From Pseudomonadota bacterium (GTDB lineage: Bacteria > Pseudomonadota > Gammaproteobacteria > Burkholderiales > Burkholderiaceae_C): a stretch of DNA of 62,535 nucleotides. The notes below the pieces were generated by a model, which did no database searches, was not told the origin of the DNA, and saw only the letters and a program-made list of their open reading frames with translations. Position numbers and translations under genes: made by a program. Positions 31,478-40,397 of this stretch are shown here, one piece after another. The stretch covers positions 9,277 to 71,811 of the forward strand of contig JAJZTW010000010.1 of the NCBI GenBank assembly GCA_021847345.1, given 5' to 3'. Positions within the stretch are counted from its first letter, which is position 1; the number at the start of each line of letters is the position of its first letter.

Positions 31478-33388
31478 ATGGCCGATACCGACAAGCCGTC
31501 CGACGCCGAGCGCGATGCGAAGCCCGGCTCGGCGCGTGATCCGCGCCCGCGCCTGCCGCGCCTGGATCCGAAGTCCCGCATCCACCTCGGCTACTGGCTG
31601 GTGGCGCTGCTGCTGCTGCTGTGGCTGCAGGGCCTGTGGCAGGACGCCGCGCAGGTGCGCACGGTGCCGTACAGCGAGTTCCAGACCTACCTCCAGCAAG
31701 GACGTTTCAGCGACGTCGAGGTCGGCGAGCAGACCATCACCGGGGTGCTTCGCGACACCGCCGGAAAGCAGCCGCGCAAGATCGTCGCGCTGCGCGTGGA
31801 TCCGCAGGTGGCGCAGCAGTTGCAGCACTACGGCGTGCGCTATTCGCAGCGGCCGAGCAGCGCCTGGCTGTCCAACCTGCTGTCGTGGATCTTCCCTGCG
31901 CTGGCGTTCTTCGGGGTCTGGTACTTCATGGTGCGGCGCTTCGCCGACCGCCAGGGGCTGGGCGGCGGCTTCATGGCCATCGGCAGAAGCCGCGCCAGGG
32001 TCTACATGGAAAACAGCACCGGGGTCAGCTACGCCGATGTCGCCGGGGTGGACGAGGCCAAGCAGGAACTGCAGGAGGTCGTCGAGTTCCTGAAGGACCC
32101 GCAAGGCCATGGCCGCCTGGGTGCGCGCGCGCCCAAGGGCATCTTGCTGGTGGGCCCGCCGGGCACCGGAAAGACCCTGCTGGCCCGCGCGGTGGCGGGC
32201 GAAGCCGGAGTTCCGTTCTATTCCATCAGCGGCTCGGAGTTCGTGGAAATGTTCGTCGGCGTCGGCGCCGCGCGCGTGCGCGACCTGTTCGAGCAGGCGC
32301 GCGCCAAGGCCCCGGCGATCATTTTCATCGACGAACTCGATGCGCTCGGCCGTGCCCGCGCGGCGGCGCCGTTCGGCGGCGGACACGATGAAAAGGAGCA
32401 GACCCTGAACCAGCTGCTGGTCGAGCTCGACGGTTTCGACCCGAGTTCGGGGCTGGTCATCCTGGCGGCGACGAATCGGCCGGAGATCCTCGATCCGGCG
32501 CTGCTGCGCGCGGGACGTTTCGATCGCCAGGTGCTGGTCGACCGCCCCGACAAGGTCGGCCGCGTGCAGATCCTGCAGGTGCACGCGCGCAAGGTGCGAC
32601 TGGACCCCTCGGTCAGCCTGGAACAGGTTGCCTCGCTGACCCCGGGGTTCTCCGGCGCCGACCTCGCCAACCTGGTCAACGAGGCGGCGCTGCTGGCCAC
32701 GCGGGAGAACGCGCAGGCCGTCACCCCCGCCCATTTCACGCGGGCCGTCGAGCGCATCGTCGCCGGGCTGGAAAAGCGCAACCGCCTGCTCAATGCCCAT
32801 GAGCGCGAGATCGTCGCGCACCATGAAATGGGGCATGCGCTGGTGGCGATGAGCCTGCCGGGAAGCGAGGTGGTGCACAAGGTGTCGATCATCCCGCGTG
32901 GCATCGGCGCGCTGGGCTACACCATCCAGCGCCCGACCGAGGACCGCTACCTGATGACCCGCGACGAACTGCTGGACAAGATGGCGGTGCTGATGGGCGG
33001 GCGTGCCGCCGAGGCGCTGATGTTCGGCTTGTTGTCCACCGGGGCGGCCGACGACCTGGCCAAGGTCACCGATATCGCGCGCAGCATGGTCACGCGCTAC
33101 GCGATGGTCGACGGCCTGGGACAGGTGGCACTCGAGGACGCCCCGCAGAACCTGCTGGGCACGCCGGTGGTCGCGCAGCGCAACTACAGCGAGCAGACTG
33201 CGCGCGAAATCGATTGCGCGGTGCGCGATCTCGCGGGCATGGCCTTCGAGCGCGCCCGTTCGATCCTCGAGCAACGCCGCGCGACCCTGGAGCGGGGCGC
33301 CGCCCGCCTGCTGCAGCAGGAGACCCTCAGCGAGGCCGAGCTGCGGCAGCTGGTGCATCCGGCCGCCGAGGTCGAGCAGCAGGCGTAA
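31478..33388 (+). CDS. FtsH-family ATP-dependent zinc metalloprotease
   Basis: Membrane AAA+ protease of 636 residues. TM helices lie at about 37-54 and 125-147 with a periplasmic domain between. The AAA module has Walker A GPPGTGKT, pore motif FVGVG, Walker [10 protein letters not shown] and the second region of homology [20 protein letters not shown]. The protease site is HEMGH, with Met where most FtsH proteins have Ala, and the third ligand Asp is in GAADDL. It ends close to the ppiC terminator. Its place behind an oxidase cluster rather than beside rlmE or folP suggests a second, accessory FtsH; the housekeeping copy would lie elsewhere. Confidence 0.92.
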   Translation: MADTDKPSDAERDAKPGSARDPRPRLPRLDPKSRIHLGYWLVALLLLLWLQGLWQDAAQVRTVPYSEFQTYLQQGRFSDVEVGEQTITGVLRDTAGKQPRKIVALRVDPQVAQQLQHYGVRYSQRPSSAWLSNLLSWIFPALAFFGVWYFMVRRFADRQGLGGGFMAIGRSRARVYMENSTGVSYADVAGVDEAKQELQEVVEFLKDPQGHGRLGARAPKGILLVGPPGTGKTLLARAVAGEAGVPFYSISGSEFVEMFVGVGAARVRDLFEQARAKAPAIIFIDELDALGRARAAAPFGGGHDEKEQTLNQLLVELDGFDPSSGLVILAATNRPEILDPALLRAGRFDRQVLVDRPDKVGRVQILQVHARKVRLDPSVSLEQVASLTPGFSGADLANLVNEAALLATRENAQAVTPAHFTRAVERIVAGLEKRNRLLNAHEREIVAHHEMGHALVAMSLPGSEVVHKVSIIPRGIGALGYTIQRPTEDRYLMTRDELLDKMAVLMGGRAAEALMFGLLSTGAADDLAKVTDIARSMVTRYAMVDGLGQVALEDAPQNLLGTPVVAQRNYSEQTAREIDCAVRDLAGMAFERARSILEQRRATLERGAARLLQQETLSEAELRQLVHPAAEVEQQA

Positions 33389-33409
33389 AAAAACCGGCCC
33401 GCGGGCCGG
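33387..33409 (-). terminator. Intrinsic terminator of the ppiC-like gene
   Basis: The perfect palindrome CCGGCCCGCGGGCCGG (33394-33409) is followed on the minus strand by seven T residues, 41 nt past the ppiC stop. It also lies just after the ftsH stop and may stop plus-strand transcription less efficiently. Confidence 0.85.
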
Positions 33410-33449
33410 CTTGCTCGCTTGCCCCCGCTGGAGGGGGAAGCCGAGGCGC

Positions 33450-34241
33450 TTACTGGCTGATCTTCGCCGAAGCGAGCAGCTGCTGCTGGTACTTCTGGAT
33501 GGCCTCGCGCTGCAGTTCCTGCACGATCTGCGGACGCAGCTGTTCCAGCGCCGGCGGCTTCGCCGGGCGAGTCTTGTCGAGCTTGATGACATGCCAGCCG
33601 AACTGGGTCTTCACCGGGGTGGTCGTGTACTGACCCGGCTTGAGCTTGGTCAGCGCGTCGGCGAACGGGGGCACGTAGTTGCCCGGGGTCGACCAGCCCA
33701 GGTTGCCGCCATTGGCAGCCGACCCGGTGTCCTTGGAGTACTTCTTGGCCAGATCGGAGAACTTCGCGCCCTTTTTCAGCTGCGCGATCACGTCGTCGGC
33801 TTCCTTCTCGGTCGGCACCAGGATGTGCTGCGCCTCGTATTCGGTGTTGCCGAAGGACTTGGTGAACGTGTCGTATTTCGCCTTGATCTGCGCGTCGGTG
33901 ATCGGGTGCTTTTTCAGGTAGTCGCCGAGTACCGCGCGAATCAGCACGTTCTGGCGGTTGATCTCGATTTCATCCTGAATATCCTGCTGCTTGGGCAGGC
34001 CCATCTTTTCCGCTTCCTGCACGACGACTTCGCGCAGGATCATTTCCTTCTTGATTTGCGCCTTGAGCTGGGGCGTGACGGGCTGGCCCGACTGCTTGGC
34101 CATATTGGCGGCCACGGCGTCCACCAGGGATTCGGGAATGGCCTTGCCGTTGACGGTGGCGGCAGTCTGCGCCAGGGCCAGCGGGCTGGCCAGCGCCAGC
34201 GCGATCGCGGCGGGCAGGAATTTGGAACGAATCAGGGTCAT
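33450..34241 (-). CDS. Periplasmic parvulin-type peptidyl-prolyl isomerase
   Basis: Exported PPIase of 263 residues. A signal peptide (about residues 1-24, cleavage near LALAQT) is followed by a SurA_N-like helical segment. The rotamase (PpiC/parvulin) domain is at about 130-225 (EAQHILVPTEKEADD, FSDLAKKYSKDTGSAANGGNLGW, FGWHVIKLD). Proteins of this type assist folding of outer-membrane and periplasmic proteins. The coding bases are less GC-rich than neighbours and Lys is common. A promoter-like pair lies upstream and a strong terminator downstream, so it is probably monocistronic. Confidence 0.9.
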   Translation of the reverse strand: MTLIRSKFLPAAIALALASPLALAQTAATVNGKAIPESLVDAVAANMAKQSGQPVTPQLKAQIKKEMILREVVVQEAEKMGLPKQQDIQDEIEINRQNVLIRAVLGDYLKKHPITDAQIKAKYDTFTKSFGNTEYEAQHILVPTEKEADDVIAQLKKGAKFSDLAKKYSKDTGSAANGGNLGWSTPGNYVPPFADALTKLKPGQYTTTPVKTQFGWHVIKLDKTRPAKPPALEQLRPQIVQELQREAIQKYQQQLLASAKISQ

Positions 34242-34280
34242 GGAACGATCAGCCAGAAAAGTTGAAAAAGAGATATGCCG

Positions 34281-34309
34281 GATTAACGGGGCTTTGCCGA
34301 AACCTGCAA
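34281..34309 (-). promoter_or_regulatory. Candidate promoter of the ppiC-like gene
   Basis: Minus strand: TTGCAG (34309-34304), 17-bp spacer, TTAATC (34286-34281), about 40 nt before the start codon. Confidence 0.45.
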
Positions 34310-34422
34310 ACCGGAACTACGAATCGCATGGCCTCGATGCCCATCGGCTCGTGATCGAAGCGCCGCGACGCTCGCTCTGTCCCCCCTGACGAACCGCTCG
34401 ATTCGAAGCGGCAGGCCTTGAT

Positions 34423-34680
34423 TCACAGAGGGCGCAGATCCAGTGTGATGGAATGCACCTCCTGCCGCAACAGGGGGGTCAAGGCATCATACACGAGGCG
34501 ATGGCGCTCCAAAGTGCCCTTTCCGGCGAAGCGCCCACTATCGACGCGAATGTGAAAATGGCTGCCGTCGGGGTCGAATCCGGCGTGTCCGTGATGCTCC
34601 GCGGAGCGGTCGCTGACCACCACCGCGTCGCCGGGAAAGGCCTCGCGCAGGCGCTGCTCGATGCGCTCGAGCCGGGTCAT
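34423..34680 (-). CDS. BolA-family protein
   Basis: Small protein of 85 residues with the BolA fold. HFHIRVDSGRFAGKGTLERHRLVYDAL contains the conserved His and the RH motif. BolA proteins pair with monothiol glutaredoxins to handle iron-sulphur clusters and influence cell shape; which function applies here is not shown. The start overlaps the yciB stop by 4 nt. The genes yciB-bolA together with ppiC are a common betaproteobacterial set. Confidence 0.9.
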   Translation of the reverse strand: MTRLERIEQRLREAFPGDAVVVSDRSAEHHGHAGFDPDGSHFHIRVDSGRFAGKGTLERHRLVYDALTPLLRQEVHSITLDLRPL

Positions 34681-35237
34681 CGCGGTGTCGAGCCGGGGCC
34701 CGCGCCTTCGCGCTCCGGCAGGTAGCGGGCGATCAGCAGGGACTGCAGCACCGCGAACACCAGGGTCAGCCCGAGGCTGCCGAACAGCTTGAAGTTCACC
34801 CAGGTGGCGGTCGAGAAGCTGAAGGCGACCCACAGGTTGGCCACCCCCATCAGCGCGAAGTAGGCGGCCCACGACCAGTTCAGGCGGGTCCAGGCGGCAT
34901 CCGGAAGCTCGAGCTGGCTGCCCAGCAGCGAGCGGATCAGGTTGCGGCGCAGCACCAGCTGCCCGCCGGCCAGGGTCAGCGCGAACACCCAGTACAGCAC
35001 GGTGGGCTTCCACTTGATGAAGGTCTCGTCGTGCAGCAGCAGCGTGGCGCCGCCGAACAGCACGACGATGACCAGGCTCACCCACAGCATGGGCTCCACG
35101 CGTCGGCCGCGCAGCCACACCCAGGCGATCTGCAGCACCGTGGCGGCGATCGCCACGCCGGTGGCCACGTAGATGCCCCCCGCCTTGAAGGCGACGAAGA
35201 ACAGGATGATGGGGAAGAAGTCGAACAGCAGTTTCAT
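34677..35237 (-). CDS. yciB: YciB/IspA-type inner-membrane septation protein
   Basis: Polytopic inner-membrane protein of 186 residues (about five TM helices) from MKLLFDFFPIILFFVAFK to a polar tail. It carries the family motif FIKWKPTVLYWVFA and NLWVAFSFSTATWVNFKLFG. The family affects cell envelope and septation. It overlaps bolA by 4 nt and follows msrB by 21 nt. Confidence 0.93.
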   Translation of the reverse strand: MKLLFDFFPIILFFVAFKAGGIYVATGVAIAATVLQIAWVWLRGRRVEPMLWVSLVIVVLFGGATLLLHDETFIKWKPTVLYWVFALTLAGGQLVLRRNLIRSLLGSQLELPDAAWTRLNWSWAAYFALMGVANLWVAFSFSTATWVNFKLFGSLGLTLVFAVLQSLLIARYLPEREGAGPGSTPR

Positions 35238-35258
35238 GCCGGGGGGCCTGCGGGCAGG

Positions 35259-35678
35259 CTAGCGGTCGGAGGCGGAGGAGTCCGGCGCGGGCTCGAAGTC
35301 CAGCGCCGCCGAATTGATGCAGTAGCGCAAGCCCGTCGGCCCGGGGCCGTCCGGGAACACATGCCCGAGGTGGGCCTCGCAGGACGCGCAGCGCACCTCG
35401 GTGCGCAACATGCCGTGGCTGCGGTCGAGGTGCTCGGCCACGCGTGCCCGCGGCGCCGGCTCGGTGAAGCTGGGCCAGCCGCTGCCGGAATCGAACTTGG
35501 CGCGGGAGTCGAACAGCGGCGCGCCGCAGCACACGCAGCGATAGGCGCCCGCCTCGTGGTGGTTCCAGTACTTGCCGCTGAACGGCGCCTCGGTGGCGCT
35601 GCAGCGGGTCACCTGGTATTGCTCGGCGCTGAGCTGCTCGCGCCAGAGCCGGTCCTGTTCGGAATCGGAGGAATGCAT
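35259..35678 (-). CDS. msrB: Peptide-methionine (R)-S-oxide reductase
   Basis: Reduces the R epimer of methionine sulphoxide in proteins. The 139-residue form starting at 35678 matches the family. Catalytic Cys120 lies in RYCINSAAL. Structural zinc ligands are Cys48, Cys51, Cys97 and Cys100. [11 protein letters not shown] and GHVFPDGP are also present. An in-frame ATG further upstream would add 24 residues without family similarity. It stands at the head of the minus-strand msrB-yciB-bolA run. Confidence 0.94.
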   Translation of the reverse strand: MHSSDSEQDRLWREQLSAEQYQVTRCSATEAPFSGKYWNHHEAGAYRCVCCGAPLFDSRAKFDSGSGWPSFTEPAPRARVAEHLDRSHGMLRTEVRCASCEAHLGHVFPDGPGPTGLRYCINSAALDFEPAPDSSASDR

Positions 35679-35780
35679 CTCGGAACTCGTCTTGAAGCTT
35701 GCGGCTGGCCAACCCATCGGTGCGGCCGGCAAGCCGCACGCAGCCTGCATTGTCCTACGACTGTGCCGGCGGCGCCGGAT

Positions 35781-37334
35781 TCACGACGAGCACGACAGCA
35801 CCGGTGGCCCGGCGTCGGGTGGCGCCGGCGCCGCCAGGTCCTCGCAGCCAGGCTGCTCGCGCCACGGATCGCACAGCACCCGGTGCAGGCGCAGCGCGGC
35901 GGAGAAGTCGCCCTGCCTGGCCTGGGAGATGGCGTGTTGCGCGAGGTGGTGGCGCAGCACGTAGCAGGGGTTCGCGCGCAGCATCGAGTCGGCGCGTTGC
36001 GCGCGCTGCGCGGCGTCCAGTTCGTGCAGGCGCAGGCGCAGGCGTTCGAGCCAGTCCTGCAGGCGCCGCGGCCGGGATTCGAACTGCGCCGACAGGCCTG
36101 GCGGCAGCTGCCCGGCGGGGCTGGCCACGACCTGGGCCAGCAGCCGGTGGCTCAGCGTCCAGTCGGCGCGGCAGTCCGCGAGCAGGTCGAGCCAGTCCTG
36201 CACCAGGTCGGGATCGTCGTCGCGCGGCTCGCCCAGGCCCAGCTTGGCCTGCATGCCGTCGCGCATCGCGACCATGAAGGATTCGGCGAACTCCTCCACC
36301 GCGTCGCGCGCGGCCTGCTCGTCGCCGATCAGCGGCAGCAGGGCCTGTGCCAGCGCCAGCAGGTTCCAGCGCGCGACCCCGGGTTGGCGCGCCCATGCGT
36401 AGCGCCCGTGGGCGTCGGTGGTGTTGGGCGTGTAGCCGGGATCGAAGGCGTCCATGAAGCCGAACGGGCCGTAGTCGATGGTCCATCCCAGCACCGACAT
36501 GTTGTCGGTGTTCATGACTCCGTGCACGAAGCCCACGCACTGCCAGCGCGCGATCAGCGAGCCGGTGGCGCGTGCGACCTCGCGCAGCAGCTCCAGCGCC
36601 GGATTGGCCGCATCGGCAAGCTCGGGGTGCAGGCGGGCCACGGTGTAGTCGACCAGCCGGCGCAGCGAGTCGTGCCGACCCGAGTAGCTGAAGTGCTCGA
36701 AGTGGCCGAAGCGCACGAAGCTCGGGCACAGCCTGGTGACCACCGCCGCGGTCTCCAGGGTCTCGCGGCGCACCGGCAGATCGGAATCGACCAGGCACAG
36801 CGCGCGTGTCGTGGGGATTCCCAGGTGCCACATCGCCTCGCTGCACAGGAATTCGCGAATCGACGAACGCAGCACCGCGCGGCCATCTCCGCGCCGCGAA
36901 TACGGGGTCGGTCCGGCGCCCTTGAGCTGCACTTCCCACCACGCGTGCCCGAGGGATTGCGCAGGGTCCCGGGACATCGCCTCGCCCAGCAGGTGCGCGC
37001 GCCCGTCGCCGAGCTGCCCGGCCCAGTTGCCGAACTGGTGCCCGGCGTACACGGTGCTGATCGCACCGCCTTCGGCGGCTGCCTGGTTGCCGCTGAACAT
37101 GCGGGCCCAGGCCTCGCGCGCATCGGTGTCGTCGTCCGGGGCGCGCAGTCCGAGCAGGCGCGCGGCGTCGTCGCTGACCAGGCGCAGCCGGGGCTGCGGC
37201 AGGCCTTGCGGGGCGTGCGTGCTGTGGAACTCGGCGCCGAGCTCGGCGTAGCGCTGGCGCAGTTGCGGCAGGCAGGGCGGGTCGCGCACCGGGTCGCGCA
37301 CGAGGTCGGGCAGGGTGGAAGGATCGATGGCCAT
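35781..37334 (-). CDS. selO: SelO/YdiU protein adenylyltransferase (AMPylator)
   Basis: Pseudokinase-fold enzyme that transfers AMP to protein hydroxyl groups; in E. coli it is linked to redox stress. The 517-residue product has VYAGHQFGNWAGQLGDGRA, LKGAGPTPYSRRGDGRAVLRSS and HGVMNTDNMS near the active site. It ends in SCSS with Cys at the position that is selenocysteine in some eukaryotic homologues. The MsrB gene next to it fits an oxidative-stress theme. It diverges from the liv operon. Confidence 0.94.
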   Translation of the reverse strand: MAIDPSTLPDLVRDPVRDPPCLPQLRQRYAELGAEFHSTHAPQGLPQPRLRLVSDDAARLLGLRAPDDDTDAREAWARMFSGNQAAAEGGAISTVYAGHQFGNWAGQLGDGRAHLLGEAMSRDPAQSLGHAWWEVQLKGAGPTPYSRRGDGRAVLRSSIREFLCSEAMWHLGIPTTRALCLVDSDLPVRRETLETAAVVTRLCPSFVRFGHFEHFSYSGRHDSLRRLVDYTVARLHPELADAANPALELLREVARATGSLIARWQCVGFVHGVMNTDNMSVLGWTIDYGPFGFMDAFDPGYTPNTTDAHGRYAWARQPGVARWNLLALAQALLPLIGDEQAARDAVEEFAESFMVAMRDGMQAKLGLGEPRDDDPDLVQDWLDLLADCRADWTLSHRLLAQVVASPAGQLPPGLSAQFESRPRRLQDWLERLRLRLHELDAAQRAQRADSMLRANPCYVLRHHLAQHAISQARQGDFSAALRLHRVLCDPWREQPGCEDLAAPAPPDAGPPVLSCSS

Positions 37335-37481
37335 CTCCGGATTTTCCCGCAGTTTCTAAGGCCTTTTTACCCAAGTGGAAACACGCCGCGGGCGCCGGGC
37401 AAGGCGGCGCGATGCGCCGAGCCTGCGCCGCCGGCATGCCGAGGCTTCGCCGCGGCGAGGGTTTCCCCGGGGCGCCGGCGC

Positions 37482-37511
37482 TTGTCCCGTCTCGCCGCAG
37501 TGCCGCAAAAT
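37482..37511 (+). promoter_or_regulatory. Candidate promoter of the liv operon
   Basis: TTGTCC (37482-37487), 18-bp spacer, CAAAAT (37506-37511), predicting a start near 37518 and a leader under 20 nt. The rest of the 201-nt selO/livG spacer shows only GC-rich dyads. Confidence 0.35.
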
Positions 37512-37535
37512 GCGTCGACCGTTCACGACCACAAC

Positions 37536-38303
37536 ATGTCGACCAATTTGATTCTGCGGGCCCGCGGCCTTACCAAACAATTCGCAGGATTTGCTGCGGT
37601 GCAGGACATGGACCTGGACATCGCGCAGGGCTCGGTGCACGCCCTGGTGGGGCCCAATGGCGCCGGCAAGACCACCTGCTTCAACCTGCTGACCAAGTTC
37701 CTGGAGCCGACGTCGGGCAGCATCTGGTTCGACGAGCGCGACATCACGCGCATGCAACCGGCCGAAGTGGCGCGCCTGGGCCTCGTGCGCTCGTTCCAGA
37801 TCAGCGCGACCTTCGGACACATGAGCCTGCTGGAGAACGTGCGCCTGGGCATGCAGCGCGCGGCCGGCATGGCCTGGCAATTCTGGGCCTCGCCGGCGCG
37901 CCTCGGGCGCCTGGACCAGCGGGCGATGCACTACCTGGAACTGGTGGGCCTGGCGCAGCAGGCGTCGCAGCTGGCGGTGAACCTGCCTTACGGGCACAAG
38001 CGTGCGCTGGAACTGGCCACCACGCTGGCGCTCGAGCCGCGCCTGATGCTGCTCGACGAGCCCACGCAGGGCCTGGGCCACGAGGACGTGGAGCGCGTGA
38101 CCGAACTCATCGCCCGCGTGGCCAAGGGGCGAACGGTCCTGATGGTGGAGCACAACATGTCGGTGATCTCGCGCATCTGCGACCGCGTCACGGTGATGCA
38201 GCGCGGACGCAAACTGGCCGAGGGCAGTTACGCCGAGGTCGCGGCCAACCCCGAGGTGATCAGCGCCTACATGGGCGAGGCGGCCGAGGAGCTCGCGGCA
38301 TGA
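37536..38303 (+). CDS. livG: Branched-chain-amino-acid-type ABC transporter ATPase (LivG-like)
   Basis: ATP-binding subunit of 255 residues. Walker A is normal (GPNGAGKTT) and Walker B with catalytic Glu is LMLLDEPTQG. The signature loop reads LPYGHKRALELA rather than the LSYGQ/LSGGQ form. The H-loop is MVEHNM. The ATG at 37536 opens the conserved N-terminus. It is first in a five-gene operon and its stop overlaps livF by 4 nt. The family imports amino acids, amides or similar compounds; the substrate here is unknown. Confidence 0.92.
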   Translation: MSTNLILRARGLTKQFAGFAAVQDMDLDIAQGSVHALVGPNGAGKTTCFNLLTKFLEPTSGSIWFDERDITRMQPAEVARLGLVRSFQISATFGHMSLLENVRLGMQRAAGMAWQFWASPARLGRLDQRAMHYLELVGLAQQASQLAVNLPYGHKRALELATTLALEPRLMLLDEPTQGLGHEDVERVTELIARVAKGRTVLMVEHNMSVISRICDRVTVMQRGRKLAEGSYAEVAANPEVISAYMGEAAEELAA

Positions 38304-39031
38304 ACGCGCTGAGTTCCCCCGAGCGCGAACTCGCGCTGGACATCGAGAACCTGCATGCCTGGTACGGCGAATCCCATGTGCTGCACGGCGTGGATCTGCG
38401 CGTGCCGGCGGGGCGCACGGTCAGCCTGCTCGGACGCAACGGCGCCGGGCGCACCAGCACGCTGCGCGCGATCATGGGCCTGACCAGCGCGCGCAGCGGC
38501 ACGGTGCGCGTGTTCGGCAAGGACCTGGCCAAGGTGCCCGCGCATCGCATCGCCGGGCTCGGTGTCGGCTACTGTCCCGAGGAACGCGGGATCTTCGCCA
38601 GCCTGAGCACGCGCGAGAACCTGCTGCTGCCGCCGCTGCTCAAGACCGGCTTCCAGGGGCTGAGCCTGGACGAGATCGACCAGCTGTTCCCCAACCTCAA
38701 GGAGCGTGCGCGCAGCCCCGGCTCGCGCCTGTCGGGAGGCGAGCAGCAGATGCTGGCGCTGGCGCGCATCCTGCGCACCGGCGCGCGGCTGCTGCTGCTC
38801 GACGAGATCTCCGAGGGCCTGGCGCCGGTCATCGTGCAGGCGCTGGGGCGTGCCATCGCCTCGCTGCGAGACAGGGGATTCTCGATCCTGCTGGTGGAAC
38901 AGAATTTTCATTTTTCGGCGCGCCTCGCCGACGAGTTCTACGTCATGGAGCGCGGGCGCATCGTCGAGCACTTTTCGCGGGAGGAACTGCCGAGCAAGCG
39001 CGAAAAGCTGGAGGCCCTGCTCGGTGTGTAG
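38300..39031 (+). CDS. livF: Branched-chain-amino-acid-type ABC transporter ATPase (LivF-like) with Arg in Walker A
   Basis: Second ATP-binding subunit, 243 residues. The signature LSGGEQQMLALAR is canonical and Walker B with Glu is LLLLDEISEG. The P-loop reads GRNGAGRTST: the invariant Lys is Arg51 (codon CGC at 38450-38452). The H-loop His is replaced: LLVEQNFHFS has Gln in the usual place, as is common in LivF. Function may rely on LivG for canonical hydrolysis. It overlaps livG by 4 nt and is followed by the binding-protein gene. Confidence 0.92.
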   Translation: MNALSSPERELALDIENLHAWYGESHVLHGVDLRVPAGRTVSLLGRNGAGRTSTLRAIMGLTSARSGTVRVFGKDLAKVPAHRIAGLGVGYCPEERGIFASLSTRENLLLPPLLKTGFQGLSLDEIDQLFPNLKERARSPGSRLSGGEQQMLALARILRTGARLLLLDEISEGLAPVIVQALGRAIASLRDRGFSILLVEQNFHFSARLADEFYVMERGRIVEHFSREELPSKREKLEALLGV

Positions 39032-39094
39032 CGCAGGCCCCGGAGCGTCCGGGGCCCGCGCATGGCATTTCATCTACAACAACGGGAGACTTGC

Positions 39095-40291
39095 ATGAAA
39101 CTGACCCGACTGACCCTCGCCGTGGCCGCAGCGCTGGCCATGAGCGCCGCCACCGCCCAGGCCGCCGCACCGGTCAAGATGGCCTTCATCACCGACATGT
39201 CCGGCGTGTACTCGGCCATCGACGGGGCCGGCGGCGTGGCGGCCATCAAGATGGCCATCAAGGACTTCGGCGGCGAGGTGCTGGGCCGCAAGGTCGAGTT
39301 GATGACCTTCGATCACCAGAACAAGGCCGACCTGGCCGCCGGCAAGGCCAAGGAGTTCTTCAGCCAGGACGGCGCCGACATGCTGATCGCCGGCACCAAC
39401 AGCGCCACCGCGCTGGCCATGGAGCGCGTGGCCGCCAGCTACAAGAAGCCGTTCATCGACATCGGCGGCGGCGCCTCGACCATCGTCGGCAAGGAGTGCA
39501 CGCCGTACACCGACATGTACGCCTACAACACGACCGCGCTGGCGCGCGGAACCGGCAAGGCGATCGTCGACAAGGGCGGCAAGACCTGGTACTTCCTGAC
39601 CGCCGACTACGCCTTCGGCAAGGCGTTGCAGGCCGATGCGTCGAAGGTCGTGCTGGCCAACGGCGGCAAGGTACTGGGCCAGGTCTACGCACCGCTGGCA
39701 TCGGCCGACTTTTCCTCCTACCTGCTGCAGGCGCAGGCGTCCAAGGCGCAGGTGCTGGGACTGGCCAACGCCGGCGGCGATTCGGTGAACTCGATCAAGC
39801 AGGCCACGCAGTTCGGCATCACCAAGACCATGAAGCTGGCCGGGCTGCTGCTGTTCATCACCGACATCCACAGCATCGGCCTGCCTTCCGCCCAGGGCCT
39901 GTACCTGACCACTCCGTGGTACTGGAACCAGGACGCGCAGTCCCGCGCGTGGTCGCAGCGCTTCTACAAGGAGATGCATGTCATGCCGACCTTCGTGCAG
40001 GCGGCGGACTACTCGGCGACCATGACGTACCTGAAGGCGGTCAAGGCGGCCGGCTCGACGGATGGCGACAAGGTGATGGCCGAGTTGCACAAGATGAAGG
40101 TCAACGACATGTTCACCCACGGCGGCTACCTGGCGCCCAACGGCGTGATGGTGCACGACATGTACCTGGCCCAGGTCAAGACCCCGGCGCAGTCGAAGGG
40201 AGAATGGGACCTGTACAACATCGTGCAGAAGATCCCCGGCCCGGACGCCTACGGGCCGATCGCCGACTACGGCTGCCCGCTGGCCAAGTAA
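39095..40291 (+). CDS. ABC transporter substrate-binding protein (Leu/Ile/Val-binding-like)
   Basis: Periplasmic binding protein of 398 residues. A signal peptide with cleavage near ATAQA precedes a type I periplasmic-binding fold (VKMAFITDMSGVYSAIDG, NSATALAMERVA, PYTDMYAYNTTALARG). GGGAG-like CGGGAG precedes the ATG at 39095. The ligand cannot be read from the sequence; distant relatives bind amides, urea or aromatic acids as well as branched-chain amino acids. It lies between the ATPase and permease genes, unlike the usual order with the binding protein first or last. Confidence 0.9.
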   Translation: MKLTRLTLAVAAALAMSAATAQAAAPVKMAFITDMSGVYSAIDGAGGVAAIKMAIKDFGGEVLGRKVELMTFDHQNKADLAAGKAKEFFSQDGADMLIAGTNSATALAMERVAASYKKPFIDIGGGASTIVGKECTPYTDMYAYNTTALARGTGKAIVDKGGKTWYFLTADYAFGKALQADASKVVLANGGKVLGQVYAPLASADFSSYLLQAQASKAQVLGLANAGGDSVNSIKQATQFGITKTMKLAGLLLFITDIHSIGLPSAQGLYLTTPWYWNQDAQSRAWSQRFYKEMHVMPTFVQAADYSATMTYLKAVKAAGSTDGDKVMAELHKMKVNDMFTHGGYLAPNGVMVHDMYLAQVKTPAQSKGEWDLYNIVQKIPGPDAYGPIADYGCPLAK

Positions 40292-40397
40292 GAAGAATGG
40301 AAGGCCGGCAGGAGCCGGCACGGCATGCGTCGTGCCGGCTCCGCGCCGTCCGCTTCGAGCGCCGCGCCGCGGCGCCTTCCCGCCAGAGAGGCCTGGA

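Noticed and set aside
30614-33592. Long minus-strand frame opposite ctaG-like and ftsH-like genes
   Set aside because: High-GC shadow; the plus-strand genes have complete motifs.
35781-35800. Possible selenocysteine near the SelO C-terminus
   Set aside because: The codon reads Cys in SCSS; no in-frame TGA before the stop and no SECIS-like need.
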